Positions 9,173-18,408 of a stretch of DNA of 57,212 nt are shown piece after piece. How positions within the stretch are numbered: the first letter of the stretch is position 1; the number at the start of each line of letters is the position of its first letter. Made by a program: the position numbers and the translations under genes. Under the pieces are notes generated by a model. It saw nothing but the letters and a program-made list of their open reading frames with translations, ran no database searches and was not told the DNA's origin. Origin of the DNA: Burkholderiaceae bacterium (GTDB taxonomy: Bacteria > Pseudomonadota > Gammaproteobacteria > Burkholderiales > Burkholderiaceae_B); assembly GCA_017983955.1 (NCBI GenBank), contig JAGOAJ010000020.1, positions 1 to 57,212 on the forward strand, given 5' to 3'.

Positions 9173-10655
9173 GTTGCTGTCCGCGGCCAGTGTTTAGATC
9201 ATGGCGTACCGAGCCTTTGCCCAGCAGCGTGGCAAGCTCGCCCGAGGCTGATGCATAATCAATACGGGTCTCTATCCCTTGTTGTAGATAGGCTTCCAGC
9301 CAAGGATATTTTTCGATGGCTTGGTCGATTTGGGGATCATTGCCGGGCGTGTAAGCGCCCACGGCAATCAAGTCATGATTGCGCTGGTAGCGCGACAGCA
9401 TTTTCTTGAATTGATGCACCAGAGTAAATTGTTCTTTAGGTACTATGGCGGCCATCACCCGCGAGATCGAGGCTTCGATATCAATGGCAGGGTAATGGCC
9501 GGCTTCAGCCAGGCTACGCGATAACACTACGTGTCCGTCCAGTATGGCGCGTGCTGAATCGGCAATTGGGTCTTGCTGATCATCGCCTTCGGTCAACACG
9601 GTATAAAACGCCGTGATAGACCCGGCGGGCTTGTTGCCTATGGCTGCGCCGTTGCCGGCGCGCTCAACCAAAGACGGCAACTTGGCAAATACGGAAGGTG
9701 GGTACCCTTTAGTGGCGGGGGGTTCACCTATGGCCAAAGCGATTTCCCGCTGCGCCATGGCATAGCGGGTTAAGGAATCCATAATCAGCAGCACGTGCTT
9801 GCCGTCGTCGCGAAAGTGCTCGGCCAATCGGGTGGCATAGACCGCGCCTTGTAGCCGCAGCAGCGGCGATACGTCGGCGGGTGCAGCCACGACCACAGAA
9901 CGTTTCAAGCCTTCCGGGCCTAGATTGTGCTCTATGAATTCTTTTACCTCGCGGCCACGTTCGCCGATCAGGCCGACCACGATCACGTCAGCTTGGGTAT
10001 AGCGCGCCATCATGCCCAGCAGCACGCTTTTTCCTACCCCAGAACCGGCAAACAGTCCCATGCGTTGGCCGCGACCTACAGTCAGCAGGCCGTTGATAGC
10101 TCGCACGCCCACATCCAAAACGGTATCCACAGGGGCGCGGGTCAGTGGGTTGATGGCGGCGGCGCCCAGCGACGCCGTACCTACCGCATTCAGCGGCCCC
10201 AGATTATCCAAAGGCCGCCCAGCACCATCCAGCACCCGCCCCAGCAAAGCGTTGCCCACGGGCAGGTGGCGTGACAGTATCGGGGGCGGCAGGGCGTTAT
10301 CGTCCTCGCTTAGGGGCAAGGGTATGCGTAGCAGCTCGTCAGGTTCGGTAGGCAGGACGCGTGCGCCCGGTGGCAGGCCCGAGATATCGCCTTGCGGCAT
10401 TAAATATAAGGTGTTGTCGCGAAAACCCACCACTTCGGCTTCGGCCCAGTGGTTTTGCCCGGGGGCAATTTCGATCTTACAGGCGGCACCTACGGCCAGT
10501 CGCAGGCCTGTGGCCTCAAGCACCAGACCGGTGGCACGAGTAATGCGGCCACTAACACGCCAGGATTCGGTACCGGCGACCCGTTGAGCGCCATTGGCCA
10601 ACTGCATACGCCAGCGTTCGCTGGCAGAGGCTAGAAGTTTGGCGCTATCGGGCAT
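9165..10655 (-). CDS. fliI: Flagellum-specific export ATPase FliI
   Basis: F1-beta-like ATPase that energises and orders flagellar export. Walker A is [15 protein letters not shown] (about residues 200-215), Walker B is [38 protein letters not shown], and the conserved [21 protein letters not shown] segment follows. 496 aa, slightly longer than the enteric 456 aa because of an extended N-terminus. Its ATG shares one base with the fliH stop (TGATG), a coupled arrangement. Confidence 0.97.
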   Translation of the reverse strand: MPDSAKLLASASERWRMQLANGAQRVAGTESWRVSGRITRATGLVLEATGLRLAVGAACKIEIAPGQNHWAEAEVVGFRDNTLYLMPQGDISGLPPGARVLPTEPDELLRIPLPLSEDDNALPPPILSRHLPVGNALLGRVLDGAGRPLDNLGPLNAVGTASLGAAAINPLTRAPVDTVLDVGVRAINGLLTVGRGQRMGLFAGSGVGKSVLLGMMARYTQADVIVVGLIGERGREVKEFIEHNLGPEGLKRSVVVAAPADVSPLLRLQGAVYATRLAEHFRDDGKHVLLIMDSLTRYAMAQREIALAIGEPPATKGYPPSVFAKLPSLVERAGNGAAIGNKPAGSITAFYTVLTEGDDQQDPIADSARAILDGHVVLSRSLAEAGHYPAIDIEASISRVMAAIVPKEQFTLVHQFKKMLSRYQRNHDLIAVGAYTPGNDPQIDQAIEKYPWLEAYLQQGIETRIDYASASGELATLLGKGSVRHDLNTGRGQQHG

Positions 10656-11413
10656 CAGGCGTCCTGACCTAAGGCGGCTTTATGACCCAAGGCTGCTATA
10701 ACCCGTTGCCAACGTGTTTCCAAGGTCGCGTCTATGTCGCCTTGGCTGGTTTCGGCGATGCAACCACCACGCGTGACAGTGGGGTCGGCCAGCAAGCGCC
10801 AAAGCCCCACGCCGGGTTCTTTGTCCAGGTAACGGCGCACCAGCTCCAGGTCATCAGGGTGCAGGCGCAGTTTAAGCATAGCGTCCTGGTCATTATCCTG
10901 ATGGGTAATGTCGTGGATAAGATCCAGTAATTTCTCGGGCTGGCTATCCAGGGTGGAACGCAGGACCTGTTCGGCTATCCGTATCGCCAGGGAAATCAGC
11001 GATTGGCCCATGTCAGCTTCCAGGCTGGCGATGGATGCAGCGCATTCATCCGCCAGTGTCAGCAGTTGATTACAGGCCTGGCGCGCTTGTTCGCTACCTG
11101 CCTTGTGACCTTGAGCCAGTCCGGCCTCATACCCTTGAGCGTGACCTTGTTCCTGCCCTTCCTGTAGACCGGTAGCCAGGCCTTGCGCATGACCAGCGGC
11201 ATAGCCCTCGGCTTGACCCCGGGTCTGCGCCGTGGCGCGCAGCGCCTGGATTTGGCGACGCAGTTCGGCGGCGGTAGGTGGAGGCGGGCTGACGGCGACA
11301 TCGGGGGCTGTTGCGGTGTTCGCCGCCACAGGCGCATCGAAGGAGGTCATTTCCAAGGGGGCCCAGTGGTGCCCCTTTAAATTATCGGCAAGATGCTTGC
11401 TAGACGTATTCAT
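10655..11413 (-). CDS. fliH: Flagellar assembly protein FliH
   Basis: Peripheral stator-like regulator of FliI that tethers it to FliN. The middle carries the diagnostic GxxxG-repeat region ([41 protein letters not shown], split here only for description), followed by the V-ATPase E-subunit-like C-terminal domain ([26 protein letters not shown]...[15 protein letters not shown]). The start overlaps the end of fliG by 14 bases. Normal length (252 aa). Confidence 0.94.
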   Translation of the reverse strand: MNTSSKHLADNLKGHHWAPLEMTSFDAPVAANTATAPDVAVSPPPPTAAELRRQIQALRATAQTRGQAEGYAAGHAQGLATGLQEGQEQGHAQGYEAGLAQGHKAGSEQARQACNQLLTLADECAASIASLEADMGQSLISLAIRIAEQVLRSTLDSQPEKLLDLIHDITHQDNDQDAMLKLRLHPDDLELVRRYLDKEPGVGLWRLLADPTVTRGGCIAETSQGDIDATLETRWQRVIAALGHKAALGQDA

Positions 11414-12398
11414 CGTTGCTGCCGCCTAGGGTAAATTGCCCAGCTTCGGATAGCTTGCGGGCGATTTGCAGTATGGCTTTTTGCTCGGATTCGACCTTGG
11501 ACATGCGCACCGGTCCTTGGGCATCCAGGTCGTCGCGCAACATTTCGGCAGCGCGGTTGGACATGTTCTTGAAGAATTTGTCGCGTAGCTCTTCGGGCGC
11601 GCCTTTAAGGGCAATGGTCAACGACGCCGTATCGATTTCCTTGAGGATAAGCTGTATAGCGGTATCTTCGATGTCGGCCAGATTTTCGAAGACAAACATT
11701 TCGTCGACGATGCGCTGGGCTAGGTCGGCGTCCAGTTCACGCAGGCTGTTAACCACGGCGTCTTCGTCGGAAGACGACATAAAGTTAAGGATCTCGGCCG
11801 CTGTGCGTATGCCGCCCATTTTGCTGCGCTTGGCGCCCTGGCCAGACAACATGCTGTTAAGCACGTCGGTAAGCTCGTGCAAGGCGGTCGGCTGTACTCC
11901 ACCAAACGTGGCGATACGCAGCATGACATCATTGCGCAAGCGCTCGTTTAGCAGGGCCAGGATGCCAGAGGCGCGGTCACGTTCCAAGTGCACCAATATC
12001 GTGGCAATAATTTGCGGGTGCTCGTCGCAGATCAGTTCCGCTACGCTGTTGGTGTCCAGCCAGTTCAGGGCATCGATGCCACTGGAACCGTCGCCCGCAT
12101 CCAGGATGTCTTCTATTAGGCCCGCCGCCCTGTCAGTACCCAGGGCCTTGTTCAAGACGCTACGTATGTAATCGTCCGAACCCAGGGTGACCGCCATGAA
12201 CTGATCGGCCTCTTGGCGAAATTCTTCCAAGACCTCATCGACATCAGAACGCGTAATTTGCTTCAGATTGGCCATGGCCGATCCGACTTGCTGTACTTCA
12301 CGCGCTGTCAGGTATTTAAATACTTCTGCCGCTGCGTCTTCGCCTAACGAAAGCATCAGGATTGCGCAGCGGTCCATGTTAGCGTTAGCGGTTGCCAT
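11400..12398 (-). CDS. fliG: Flagellar motor switch protein FliG
   Basis: Rotor protein contacting the stator and the MS ring. 332 aa, with the three FliG domains: N-terminal FliF-binding (MDRCAILMLSLGEDAAAEVFKYL), middle with the FliM-binding EHPQIIATIL (EHPQ motif), and C-terminal torque helix with charged residues (LILKEIDTASLTIALKGAPEELRDKFFKNMSNRAAEMLRDDLDAQGPVR). All motifs are intact. Overlaps fliF by 14 bases. Confidence 0.97.
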   Translation of the reverse strand: MATANANMDRCAILMLSLGEDAAAEVFKYLTAREVQQVGSAMANLKQITRSDVDEVLEEFRQEADQFMAVTLGSDDYIRSVLNKALGTDRAAGLIEDILDAGDGSSGIDALNWLDTNSVAELICDEHPQIIATILVHLERDRASGILALLNERLRNDVMLRIATFGGVQPTALHELTDVLNSMLSGQGAKRSKMGGIRTAAEILNFMSSSDEDAVVNSLRELDADLAQRIVDEMFVFENLADIEDTAIQLILKEIDTASLTIALKGAPEELRDKFFKNMSNRAAEMLRDDLDAQGPVRMSKVESEQKAILQIARKLSEAGQFTLGGSNDEYV

Positions 12399-14073
12399 CT
12401 TTTTCCATCCAAGAGCGTAATACCATGGCGACCGCGCGTGGATCTTTCTCCGCCATGGTACGAGCGGTGGTCAGATTGTCTTCGTAGCGGCTTAATTCGG
12501 AAGCGCGGCGTTCAGCGTCGGCAATTTGCTCGCGATCAAACTGAACCTTAGGCGACTCGGGGGTAGGCACTTCCGGCACAGGTATCAAGCTTTCCATCAG
12601 CGGCTTGATAATCTTGCGCCAAAGCAACAGCAGCCCCAGAGCGATCAGCAGGTACTTACCCAACTGCGCGGCATAATCCAGATACAGCGGATTCTTCCAG
12701 ACAGGCAGCGTGTCGGCAACGGTGCTGGTAAACGGACTGTTGATTACGCTTAAGGTGTCGCCACGTTCAGCCGAATAGCCCATGGCCTGTTTGACCAGTT
12801 CATTGATTTTTTCCAGCTGGGCGTTGTCTTGGGCGTCGGGTGTATCGTCTATTACATGAGAGTTGATCACCACAGCCGCTGACAGGCGCTTAACCTTGGC
12901 CAGGGGGTCTTTGATATGGCTGATGGTGCGGTCAACTTCGTAGTTGATCGTGGCATCATTGCGCGACGTCCCGCTACCGCCATTCAACGGGTCAGCAGGT
13001 GCGGTTAGGATGGTGGCTGCAGCGGCATTGGCGGCGTCGGGGGCGGCATTGACGCCCTGAGCAGGCTGAGCCGGATTGGCCGCAACCGCTGGCGGGGTAA
13101 TAATCGGCGCCACCGGGTTGAGCGGCGGCTGATTGGTCAGGGCACCAGGTATGCCTTCGGGCGCCAGCACATTATTCTGCACCGACGCGCTGGTTTGTTG
13201 GCTACGGATAGCTGCTTCGCCTGGCGTCTGATTGGGACGGTAGACTTCCGACGTCAGTTCGCGTTGCGAGAAATCAATGTCCGCACTGACCTGGGCGCGC
13301 ACATTGCCTGCGCCCACTAACGGAGTCAGCAGATTCATGATGCGTTCCACGGCGCGCTGCTCGACTTCCAGGGCAAAACTGCGCCTGCCGCTTTCCGCCG
13401 CGGCTTCGCCGGTAGGCGGCGTCAGCAACCTACCGTTTTGATCCACTACCGACACCTTGTCGGCACCCAGATTGGGCACGCTAGACGACACCAGCCACGT
13501 AATGGCCGAAACCTGCGATTCACTAAGGCTGCGGCCAGGATACAAGGTTAGTAGCACCGAAGCAGTAGGGGGCTGGCGGTCGCGCACGAACAACGACTCA
13601 CGTGGAATGGCCAAATGCACCCGGGCGCTTTGTACCGACTGCATGGCTTCCACAGAATGGGTCAGTTCGCCTTCCAAGGCACGTTGGTAGTTCACCTGCT
13701 CGGTAAACTGACTGGCGCCAAAGCGCGTTTTGTCTAAAAGCTCGAAACCGGTGTCGCCCGCGCGGGGTAGACCCTGCTCAGCCAGCTGCAGTCGAGTTTC
13801 ATAGACCTTATTCGATGGAATCAGAATAGCGCCGCCATTTTCCGAAAACCGGTAGGGCACATTCATCTGATTCAGCGCCGTCACTATGGCCCCGCCATCG
13901 CGATCAGCCAAGTTAGAGAACAGCACGCGATAGTCGGGCGAGCGCGTCCACAACAGCAGCATCACAATCACAGCAACCACGGCCGACGCGGCCCCTAGCT
14001 GCAATGGCTTGGGCCAACTGTTTACTTTGGCAAGGAACGGGAAGCGAGCCAGCAATGCCGCCTGTTGGCTCAT
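12385..14073 (-). CDS. fliF: Flagellar MS-ring protein FliF
   Basis: Forms the MS ring in the inner membrane. Two membrane helices flank a large periplasmic part: one near residues 27-45 (LQLGAASAVVAVIVMLLLW) and one near 450 (YLLIALGLLLLWRKI). Ring-building motifs include YRVLFSNLADRDGGAIVTALN and VNYQRALEGELTHSVEAMQSVQSARVHLAIP. The C-terminal cytoplasmic tail (about 500-562) binds FliG. First gene of the minus-strand run; in most Burkholderiales fliE is next to it, here divergent and 6.1 kb away because of an insert. Confidence 0.96.
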   Translation of the reverse strand: MSQQAALLARFPFLAKVNSWPKPLQLGAASAVVAVIVMLLLWTRSPDYRVLFSNLADRDGGAIVTALNQMNVPYRFSENGGAILIPSNKVYETRLQLAEQGLPRAGDTGFELLDKTRFGASQFTEQVNYQRALEGELTHSVEAMQSVQSARVHLAIPRESLFVRDRQPPTASVLLTLYPGRSLSESQVSAITWLVSSSVPNLGADKVSVVDQNGRLLTPPTGEAAAESGRRSFALEVEQRAVERIMNLLTPLVGAGNVRAQVSADIDFSQRELTSEVYRPNQTPGEAAIRSQQTSASVQNNVLAPEGIPGALTNQPPLNPVAPIITPPAVAANPAQPAQGVNAAPDAANAAAATILTAPADPLNGGSGTSRNDATINYEVDRTISHIKDPLAKVKRLSAAVVINSHVIDDTPDAQDNAQLEKINELVKQAMGYSAERGDTLSVINSPFTSTVADTLPVWKNPLYLDYAAQLGKYLLIALGLLLLWRKIIKPLMESLIPVPEVPTPESPKVQFDREQIADAERRASELSRYEDNLTTARTMAEKDPRAVAMVLRSWMEKDGNR

Positions 14074-14457
14074 TGGGCGCCTCGCGTAGGAACAATGTTA
14101 CGGGGTGATGCGGCTACGCCATGTAGGCGAATACACAAGGCAAATGCCCGACAGCAGGAGAGCAAGGGGTGCATGCGACTAGGAAAAATTGATGTGAGCC
14201 TGGATTATGGCCCGGGACGCATCGCAAGCAAGCGTCGAAAAAGCAGGGTTTTAGGTGTTATTTAGGTGATATGGGTGGGGGAAGTGTGGGGAGTCTGATT
14301 AGGCTGGAGTGGTATTGTTAGGAAGAAAACGGTCTAAAGTGGAAGTTTGGTCACGGTTGGATATGGGTGGTTTGTCTCGACCTTTTGCGGCCTTTCGGCA
14401 TAAGGCAGCCCCTCGATCTCTGTTGGAAGGTTGTGGCGATTATCAGATTGGTTAAGT
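14074..14457 (-). other. Intergenic region upstream of fliF, left side of the inserted segment
   Basis: 384 bases with no convincing gene. It should contain the promoter of the fliF-to-fliR run, but I could not pick clear sigma-54, sigma-28 or sigma-70 boxes. A G-rich tract on the + strand (14270-14295) faces a C-rich tract near 20110-20165 on the fliE side; these may be the two halves of the original fliF-fliE spacer. No tRNA, integrase or direct repeat was seen. Confidence 0.4.
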
Positions 14458-15339
14458 CTAGAGGGAGTTCATATGAAAGGGATGACCATAATTCAACGCA
14501 GGAACCTTGCTAGCATAGCTCTCAGCTAGCTCTTTAAGGTTATTCAATTCAAAGTGTCTAATTTGCACAGCCCGCAGCATATCAAACAGCTGGTGTGCAT
14601 CGGCACATTTCAAATGAATACCAGCGATCCGGGCTTGTCGACACAGTTTGGGCACTTCACGAGAAAAACTCGAAGTCGTCACGAAGATGCCTTGCAAAGT
14701 GCCATGTAATATTAATGCGCCTACGAATTCTCGAATTAATTCAACTCCTATTTTCTTTTGATAGCGCTTCACTTGAACTCCAAATGGATGCCCGTGAAAA
14801 TCGAAGCCAAACAGATCTAGCCCTCCGTCATGAGATCGATTCGAAAGTTGTATGTCACACTTAAAAGAGCGAAACACACTAGCGACTACGTCCTCCAGTT
14901 GATACGGGTCAATGAGAAAGCGTTTCTCATAACAAGCACAAAGATAGCTTCGAACCTCAGAAATTGGCACTGTAACGTCTGGGAAATCCTGAGACACAAG
15001 TGCACCGGCTGCCCACTGAAAGCCCATGTACGGCATCTTCGGCGTGTCATATTGAAAGCATTGAATAATGCACCACCATCCGCACACCGGACAACAATGG
15101 AATGTAACGTCTTCAAGGTCGAATCCAGATATGACGGGACGATGGGAAGCGAAGGCATCATCAACATACCTTACATATCCCTGTATCGCTAACTCGTGTT
15201 CCATGTTGAGCTTCTGTTCGTCCAATGGCCATCTGTTTTCAATGGACTCGATCACCATATTGGATTTGCAAAAAACGCAGTGGAAGCAGTGACCATACGT
15301 AATTTCAATGCCATCATAAATTGATGCATAGCGCCACAT
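14458..15339 (-). CDS. Mrr-like restriction endonuclease with N-terminal zinc-binding region
   Basis: 293-aa protein with a C-terminal Mrr-type PD-(D/E)xK nuclease domain (about 145-265). The frame shows the conserved LEDVVASVFRSFKCDIQLSNRSHDGGLDLFGFD...FGVQVKRYQ, giving candidate catalytic Asp175, Gln189 and Lys191, followed by ELIREFVGALILHGTLQGIFVTTSSFSREV, the usual second half of the fold. The N-terminal half contains two CxxC-type pairs (HCFHCVFCKS near residue 20 and CCPVCGWWC near 85), suggesting a zinc site for DNA or base recognition. Mrr-family enzymes cut modified or foreign DNA. An AGGGGA ribosome site precedes the ATG and overlaps the stop of a small upstream ORF. Isolated in an AT-richer insert inside flagellar genes; no methyltransferase gene accompanies it, so a type IV-like activity is more likely than a type II system. 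Confidence 0.75.
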   Translation of the reverse strand: MWRYASIYDGIEITYGHCFHCVFCKSNMVIESIENRWPLDEQKLNMEHELAIQGYVRYVDDAFASHRPVISGFDLEDVTFHCCPVCGWWCIIQCFQYDTPKMPYMGFQWAAGALVSQDFPDVTVPISEVRSYLCACYEKRFLIDPYQLEDVVASVFRSFKCDIQLSNRSHDGGLDLFGFDFHGHPFGVQVKRYQKKIGVELIREFVGALILHGTLQGIFVTTSSFSREVPKLCRQARIAGIHLKCADAHQLFDMLRAVQIRHFELNNLKELAESYASKVPALNYGHPFHMNSL

Positions 15340-15348
15340 ATTCGTCCC

Positions 15349-15495
15349 CTAGAAGAAACTTCCTAACGACATACGGGTCAATGGCACCGTAGAAGGGAAA
15401 TTCCGCTTGGCTTTAGACGCCGACTGACCATTCACAATTTGAGCTGCCGGTTTGTTGGGTTTTTCTGATGTTTGCTTCTGGCCAAAAGCAGCCAT
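15349..15495 (-). CDS. Possible 48-aa basic small protein coupled to the Mrr-like gene
   Basis: Short frame from ATG at 15495 to TAG at 15349, ending nine bases before the Mrr-like ATG. The product (starts MAAFGQKQTSEK, ends LTRMSLGSFF) is basic, Lys/Gln/Ser-rich at the N-terminus with a hydrophobic C-terminal tail. The TAG stop overlaps the AGGGGA ribosome site of the nuclease gene, which is a typical coupling geometry. Its own ribosome site is weak. No homologue is recognised. It could be a real accessory or inhibitor peptide, a leader ORF, or chance. Confidence 0.35.
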   Translation of the reverse strand: MAAFGQKQTSEKPNKPAAQIVNGQSASKAKRNFPSTVPLTRMSLGSFF

Positions 15496-15865
15496 CAAGA
15501 TAGCCCATATGCCGTGAGGCTCAGCCTAAGCTAGCACACACTTACACAAAACCAACAGCCATAAAAAAAACGGAACCATATAGCTCTGGCTTGTATTCAC
15601 CTTCATCTTGCAACAATCGTATATTTCATGCTCTTTCCCTAGCAAAACCCTCTACCCTAGTACGCCAAACCCAATAAAGCATAGTGTGGTTAAACGTGAA
15701 ATAAAGCATAAGCTGGCCAAAAAATATACGGGTAAATAGCATAGGTTTTTATTGATTGCGGATAATCCGACTATTCGCAACTGAATATCAATTAACCACC
15801 ACCCCTCTCTACCGTAACTGCCTGCTTACGGCCAATAGTAGAAGCAAGTGGATACCTACTGGGCA
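15496..15865. other. AT-rich intergenic region with an 11-base direct repeat
   Basis: 370 bases between the dGTPase-like gene and the small ORF, all genes here on the minus strand. No ORF of merit. The sequence AATAAAGCATA occurs at 15673-15683 and again at 15700-15710, with a third degenerate copy (AAATAGCATA) near 15735. The even spacing could reflect regulator binding or decayed mobile-element DNA. Probably holds the promoter of the small ORF and Mrr-like gene. Confidence 0.35.
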
Positions 15866-17164
15866 TCAGAGGCGATCAAATATGGAGCCGCTGGAAGGTG
15901 TGAATATTTTGTGATACAGCTTCGTCGCATAGTCGTCCGTAGTGCCCGCTAAATAATCGCAAATAACTCGTAAATCATGTCCTTGCTCGATAAAGTCGTC
16001 ATGGTATTTTTTCAGAAGTAAGCGGGATGGGTTGTTAGCAATCGCATCAAAAAGCCGGACAATCATTTGTTGACCTTTATATTCCAAGGTCTGGACCTCA
16101 ACGGTTCTGATTACGTGCTTTACTACAAAAAGCTTGAGAATCTCAAGTTCTCGCTTTACTACGTCCTTCATCACGACTTCCAGATCTAGCAGGTCATGGG
16201 AGAATAGATTGCGCTTAACGATCGAGCAGTTATGGATGAAGTATCCAACTAAGTAACTTATCGATTTCTTTCGAGTTTTATTCACACCAGAAAAGAGATT
16301 TTTCGTGATCTCATTCATCTGATCACGGAGCGGATAGCTTGCGAGAGGGTCGATTAGTAAATTGTGAACTTCGGTGCGCCACTCGTGTTCATTGACAAGT
16401 TTGAGCGATATTGCATCTTCCAAATCGTGGACTCCATACGCAATGTCGTCTGCTAGTTCAAGAATGGACGTGTCTAGAGCCATGAATTTAGTCTTCGCGT
16501 GTTTGCCATCGACTTTTTTAAACTCTTGAAAGGCGACCCTTTCCGATGAGATCGGAGTGAAGATGAAGTCCAGACTCTCAGCGTCACAGTCGAATATGCA
16601 CTTGGGTGGCTTAAAAGAGTCTATGTTGAGTGGTGCTAGCAAAGGCTTATATATTGATGCATTTGCAACAGCGGAGTAGGTTGCCGGATACTTTAATAAC
16701 CCTAGAAGGGTTCTTCGTGTCAGGTTCAAACCGGTAGTTTCGGAGTATTCCCCAAGTTTTGTGCATATACGAAGTGTTTGAGCATTTCCCTCGAAACCGC
16801 CATGATCTCGCATGGAATAATTTAACGCTACCTCACCTCCGTGACCAAAGGGAGGGTGCCCAATATCATGTGCCAGTGCAATTGCCTCGATAAGCTCGGA
16901 GGAAGGCAGCCACTCGTAGTGTTCTTTCAATGACGAGTCAGTTCGTAATGCCTCAAGAATGCCGCTCGCTACTTGTGCGACTTCAACCGAGTGTGTTAAT
17001 CGAGTACGGTAGAAATCACTCTCGCCCAACCCCAGCACTTGAGTTTTTCCTTGAAGTCTTCGAAAAAAAGCTGAATGAATTATTCGGGCTCGGTCGCGAC
17101 TGAAGTTGTTGCGTTGTCGCTTATCGTCGCCAAGAGTTGCTTGACGGGTTTCCCACACATTCAT
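15866..17164 (-). CDS. HD-domain deoxyguanosinetriphosphate triphosphohydrolase-like protein
   Basis: 432-aa dNTPase of the Dgt family, which splits dNTPs into deoxynucleoside and triphosphate. The family's N-terminal nucleotide-contact motif FFRRLQGKTQVL is at 33-44; the HD metal site is LTHSVEVAQV (His58), AHDIGHPPFGHGGE (His99-Asp100) and LADDIAYGVHDLED (later Asp). NAQTLRI is the usual Dgt motif. Length falls in the dGTPase type 2 group rather than the 505-aa enteric enzyme. Chromosomal housekeeping Dgt is common, but several Dgt-like enzymes act as phage defence by draining dNTPs. Here it sits between an Mrr-like nuclease and a NYN protein in a segment with visibly low GC (25 of 60 bases in 16081-16140), which favours an accessory or defence role. 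Confidence 0.85.
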   Translation of the reverse strand: MNVWETRQATLGDDKRQRNNFSRDRARIIHSAFFRRLQGKTQVLGLGESDFYRTRLTHSVEVAQVASGILEALRTDSSLKEHYEWLPSSELIEAIALAHDIGHPPFGHGGEVALNYSMRDHGGFEGNAQTLRICTKLGEYSETTGLNLTRRTLLGLLKYPATYSAVANASIYKPLLAPLNIDSFKPPKCIFDCDAESLDFIFTPISSERVAFQEFKKVDGKHAKTKFMALDTSILELADDIAYGVHDLEDAISLKLVNEHEWRTEVHNLLIDPLASYPLRDQMNEITKNLFSGVNKTRKKSISYLVGYFIHNCSIVKRNLFSHDLLDLEVVMKDVVKRELEILKLFVVKHVIRTVEVQTLEYKGQQMIVRLFDAIANNPSRLLLKKYHDDFIEQGHDLRVICDYLAGTTDDYATKLYHKIFTPSSGSIFDRL

Positions 17165-17504
17165 CTCTTACTCCAAAGTTATAATTATCAGTAGATGATA
17201 CAGACTATTACAACGCATGGCGAAAAGCGGTCAAAAACGGAATTGCAATGATTTAAGGTATCAAGTCGGACAAGCTACGCACGGTAATCTTAAGCTCTCG
17301 GAGTTCGGGCGCTCATTGACACCTTGGCTGTATGACTAATGGCAGCTGGATACATTGAACCTATCCACCACGACGTACCGCCGCTGAAAGTTTAGCGTGA
17401 CATGAGAAGGCAAAGCGACGCAGCCAGTATTCACATTACGGAGTCATCAGTTGTGTGCCCATGTTCTGCTCTTGGCCGTTTTCAACCGTTTCCTTGCTCT
17501 CTGA
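17165..17504. other. Intergenic region between NYN gene and dGTPase-like gene
   Basis: 340 bases without a supportable gene. The dGTPase ATG has no strong ribosome site, only a weak purine run. I saw no tRNA, inverted repeat pair or transposase remnant here. Confidence 0.4.
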
Positions 17505-18308
17505 TTAACTAGCCAAACATACAGACCAGTGCCCACCTTTCTCATAGTTAAGCTCGAGAAGATCGTAGGTTCGTATCATATCTAATAGCCCAGAATGACC
17601 ATATGCCTTAGGCGAAAAAGCGGGGTCGGTACGTTTGAGATACTGGCCCAACGGGCCCAAGCCTACTTTTCCTTCGGAGGTATCGCTAGTGAGAAGTGAA
17701 ACAGCGTCAATGACAAAACGTAGCCTGCGTTTGATCGGTAACATGCCTGCTTCTTGCTTCGCTGGGCCAGCATGGACAGCAAGATTATCGTTAGCCAGCA
17801 CTGTGCGAGCCTCGTCAACAGTTATTTCGTGGTTCGTTTCAACTGGCACCCATTCGAAAAACTGATCGCTAGCATTACGTAGTGCCTCAGGCGTTTTAGT
17901 TTGACCAACAATAAAAACTGTCGCACCGCGCTCACGCAGTTTATGACATAGGTAAGCAAAATCTGAATCACTGGTGACAAGGCAAAAAGTATCCGCTCGA
18001 CGGTCGAACATCGCTTCCACTGCATCCAAAGCCAGGGCAATGTCTGCGGTGTTCTTACCTGGCACGTACTGATATTGAAGGCATGGGGTGAATGCTAATC
18101 GTACGAGGGCCTCTTGCCACTTATTCGCAAGCGTTGTGTGATTACCATATCCGCGCCGCATAGACACGCGACCGAATTGCGCAACTACGCGCAGTGCATA
18201 AGGCAAGATATCAGGAGAGACATTGTCACAGTCAACGAGCACGGCCACACGAGTATCATTCCCGTTCGACTCCGCTCGACCTTCATTTAGCGATGCTGCA
18301 CTGTTCAT
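17505..18308 (-). CDS. NYN-domain putative ribonuclease with C-terminal LOTUS (OST-HTH) domain
   Basis: 267 aa. The N-terminal half is a NYN/PIN-like (LabA/DUF88) nuclease: VAVLVDCDNVSPDIL gives Asp26, Asp28 and Asn29; NTADIALALDAVEAM and FCLVTSDSDFAYLCHKLRERGA supply the remaining acidic cluster. The C-terminal part (about 190-265) has the OST-HTH/LOTUS pattern GKVGLGPLGQYLKRTDPAFSPKAYGHSGLLDMIRTYDLLEL, which binds RNA (G-rich or structured). Such NYN-LOTUS proteins are common in bacterial accessory regions, and their targets are mostly unknown. The ATG is preceded by AGGAAGAG. Forms part of the island between fliF and fliE; a role in RNA cleavage during stress or phage infection is inference. 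Confidence 0.85.
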   Translation of the reverse strand: MNSAASLNEGRAESNGNDTRVAVLVDCDNVSPDILPYALRVVAQFGRVSMRRGYGNHTTLANKWQEALVRLAFTPCLQYQYVPGKNTADIALALDAVEAMFDRRADTFCLVTSDSDFAYLCHKLRERGATVFIVGQTKTPEALRNASDQFFEWVPVETNHEITVDEARTVLANDNLAVHAGPAKQEAGMLPIKRRLRFVIDAVSLLTSDTSEGKVGLGPLGQYLKRTDPAFSPKAYGHSGLLDMIRTYDLLELNYEKGGHWSVCLAS

Positions 18309-18408
18309 AGCACTCTTCCTGTTTTTGTCTTAATGGCAAATGTATAGAAAATATCACTAATTAACCACAGGCCGCTCCCGGCCGGACGCGGACAGATGGA
18401 AAGTTTCT

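Noticed and set aside
11416-12171. 251-aa open frame on + opposite fliG
   Set aside because: Antisense shadow of fliG; Ser/Arg-rich composition typical of reverse-strand reading.
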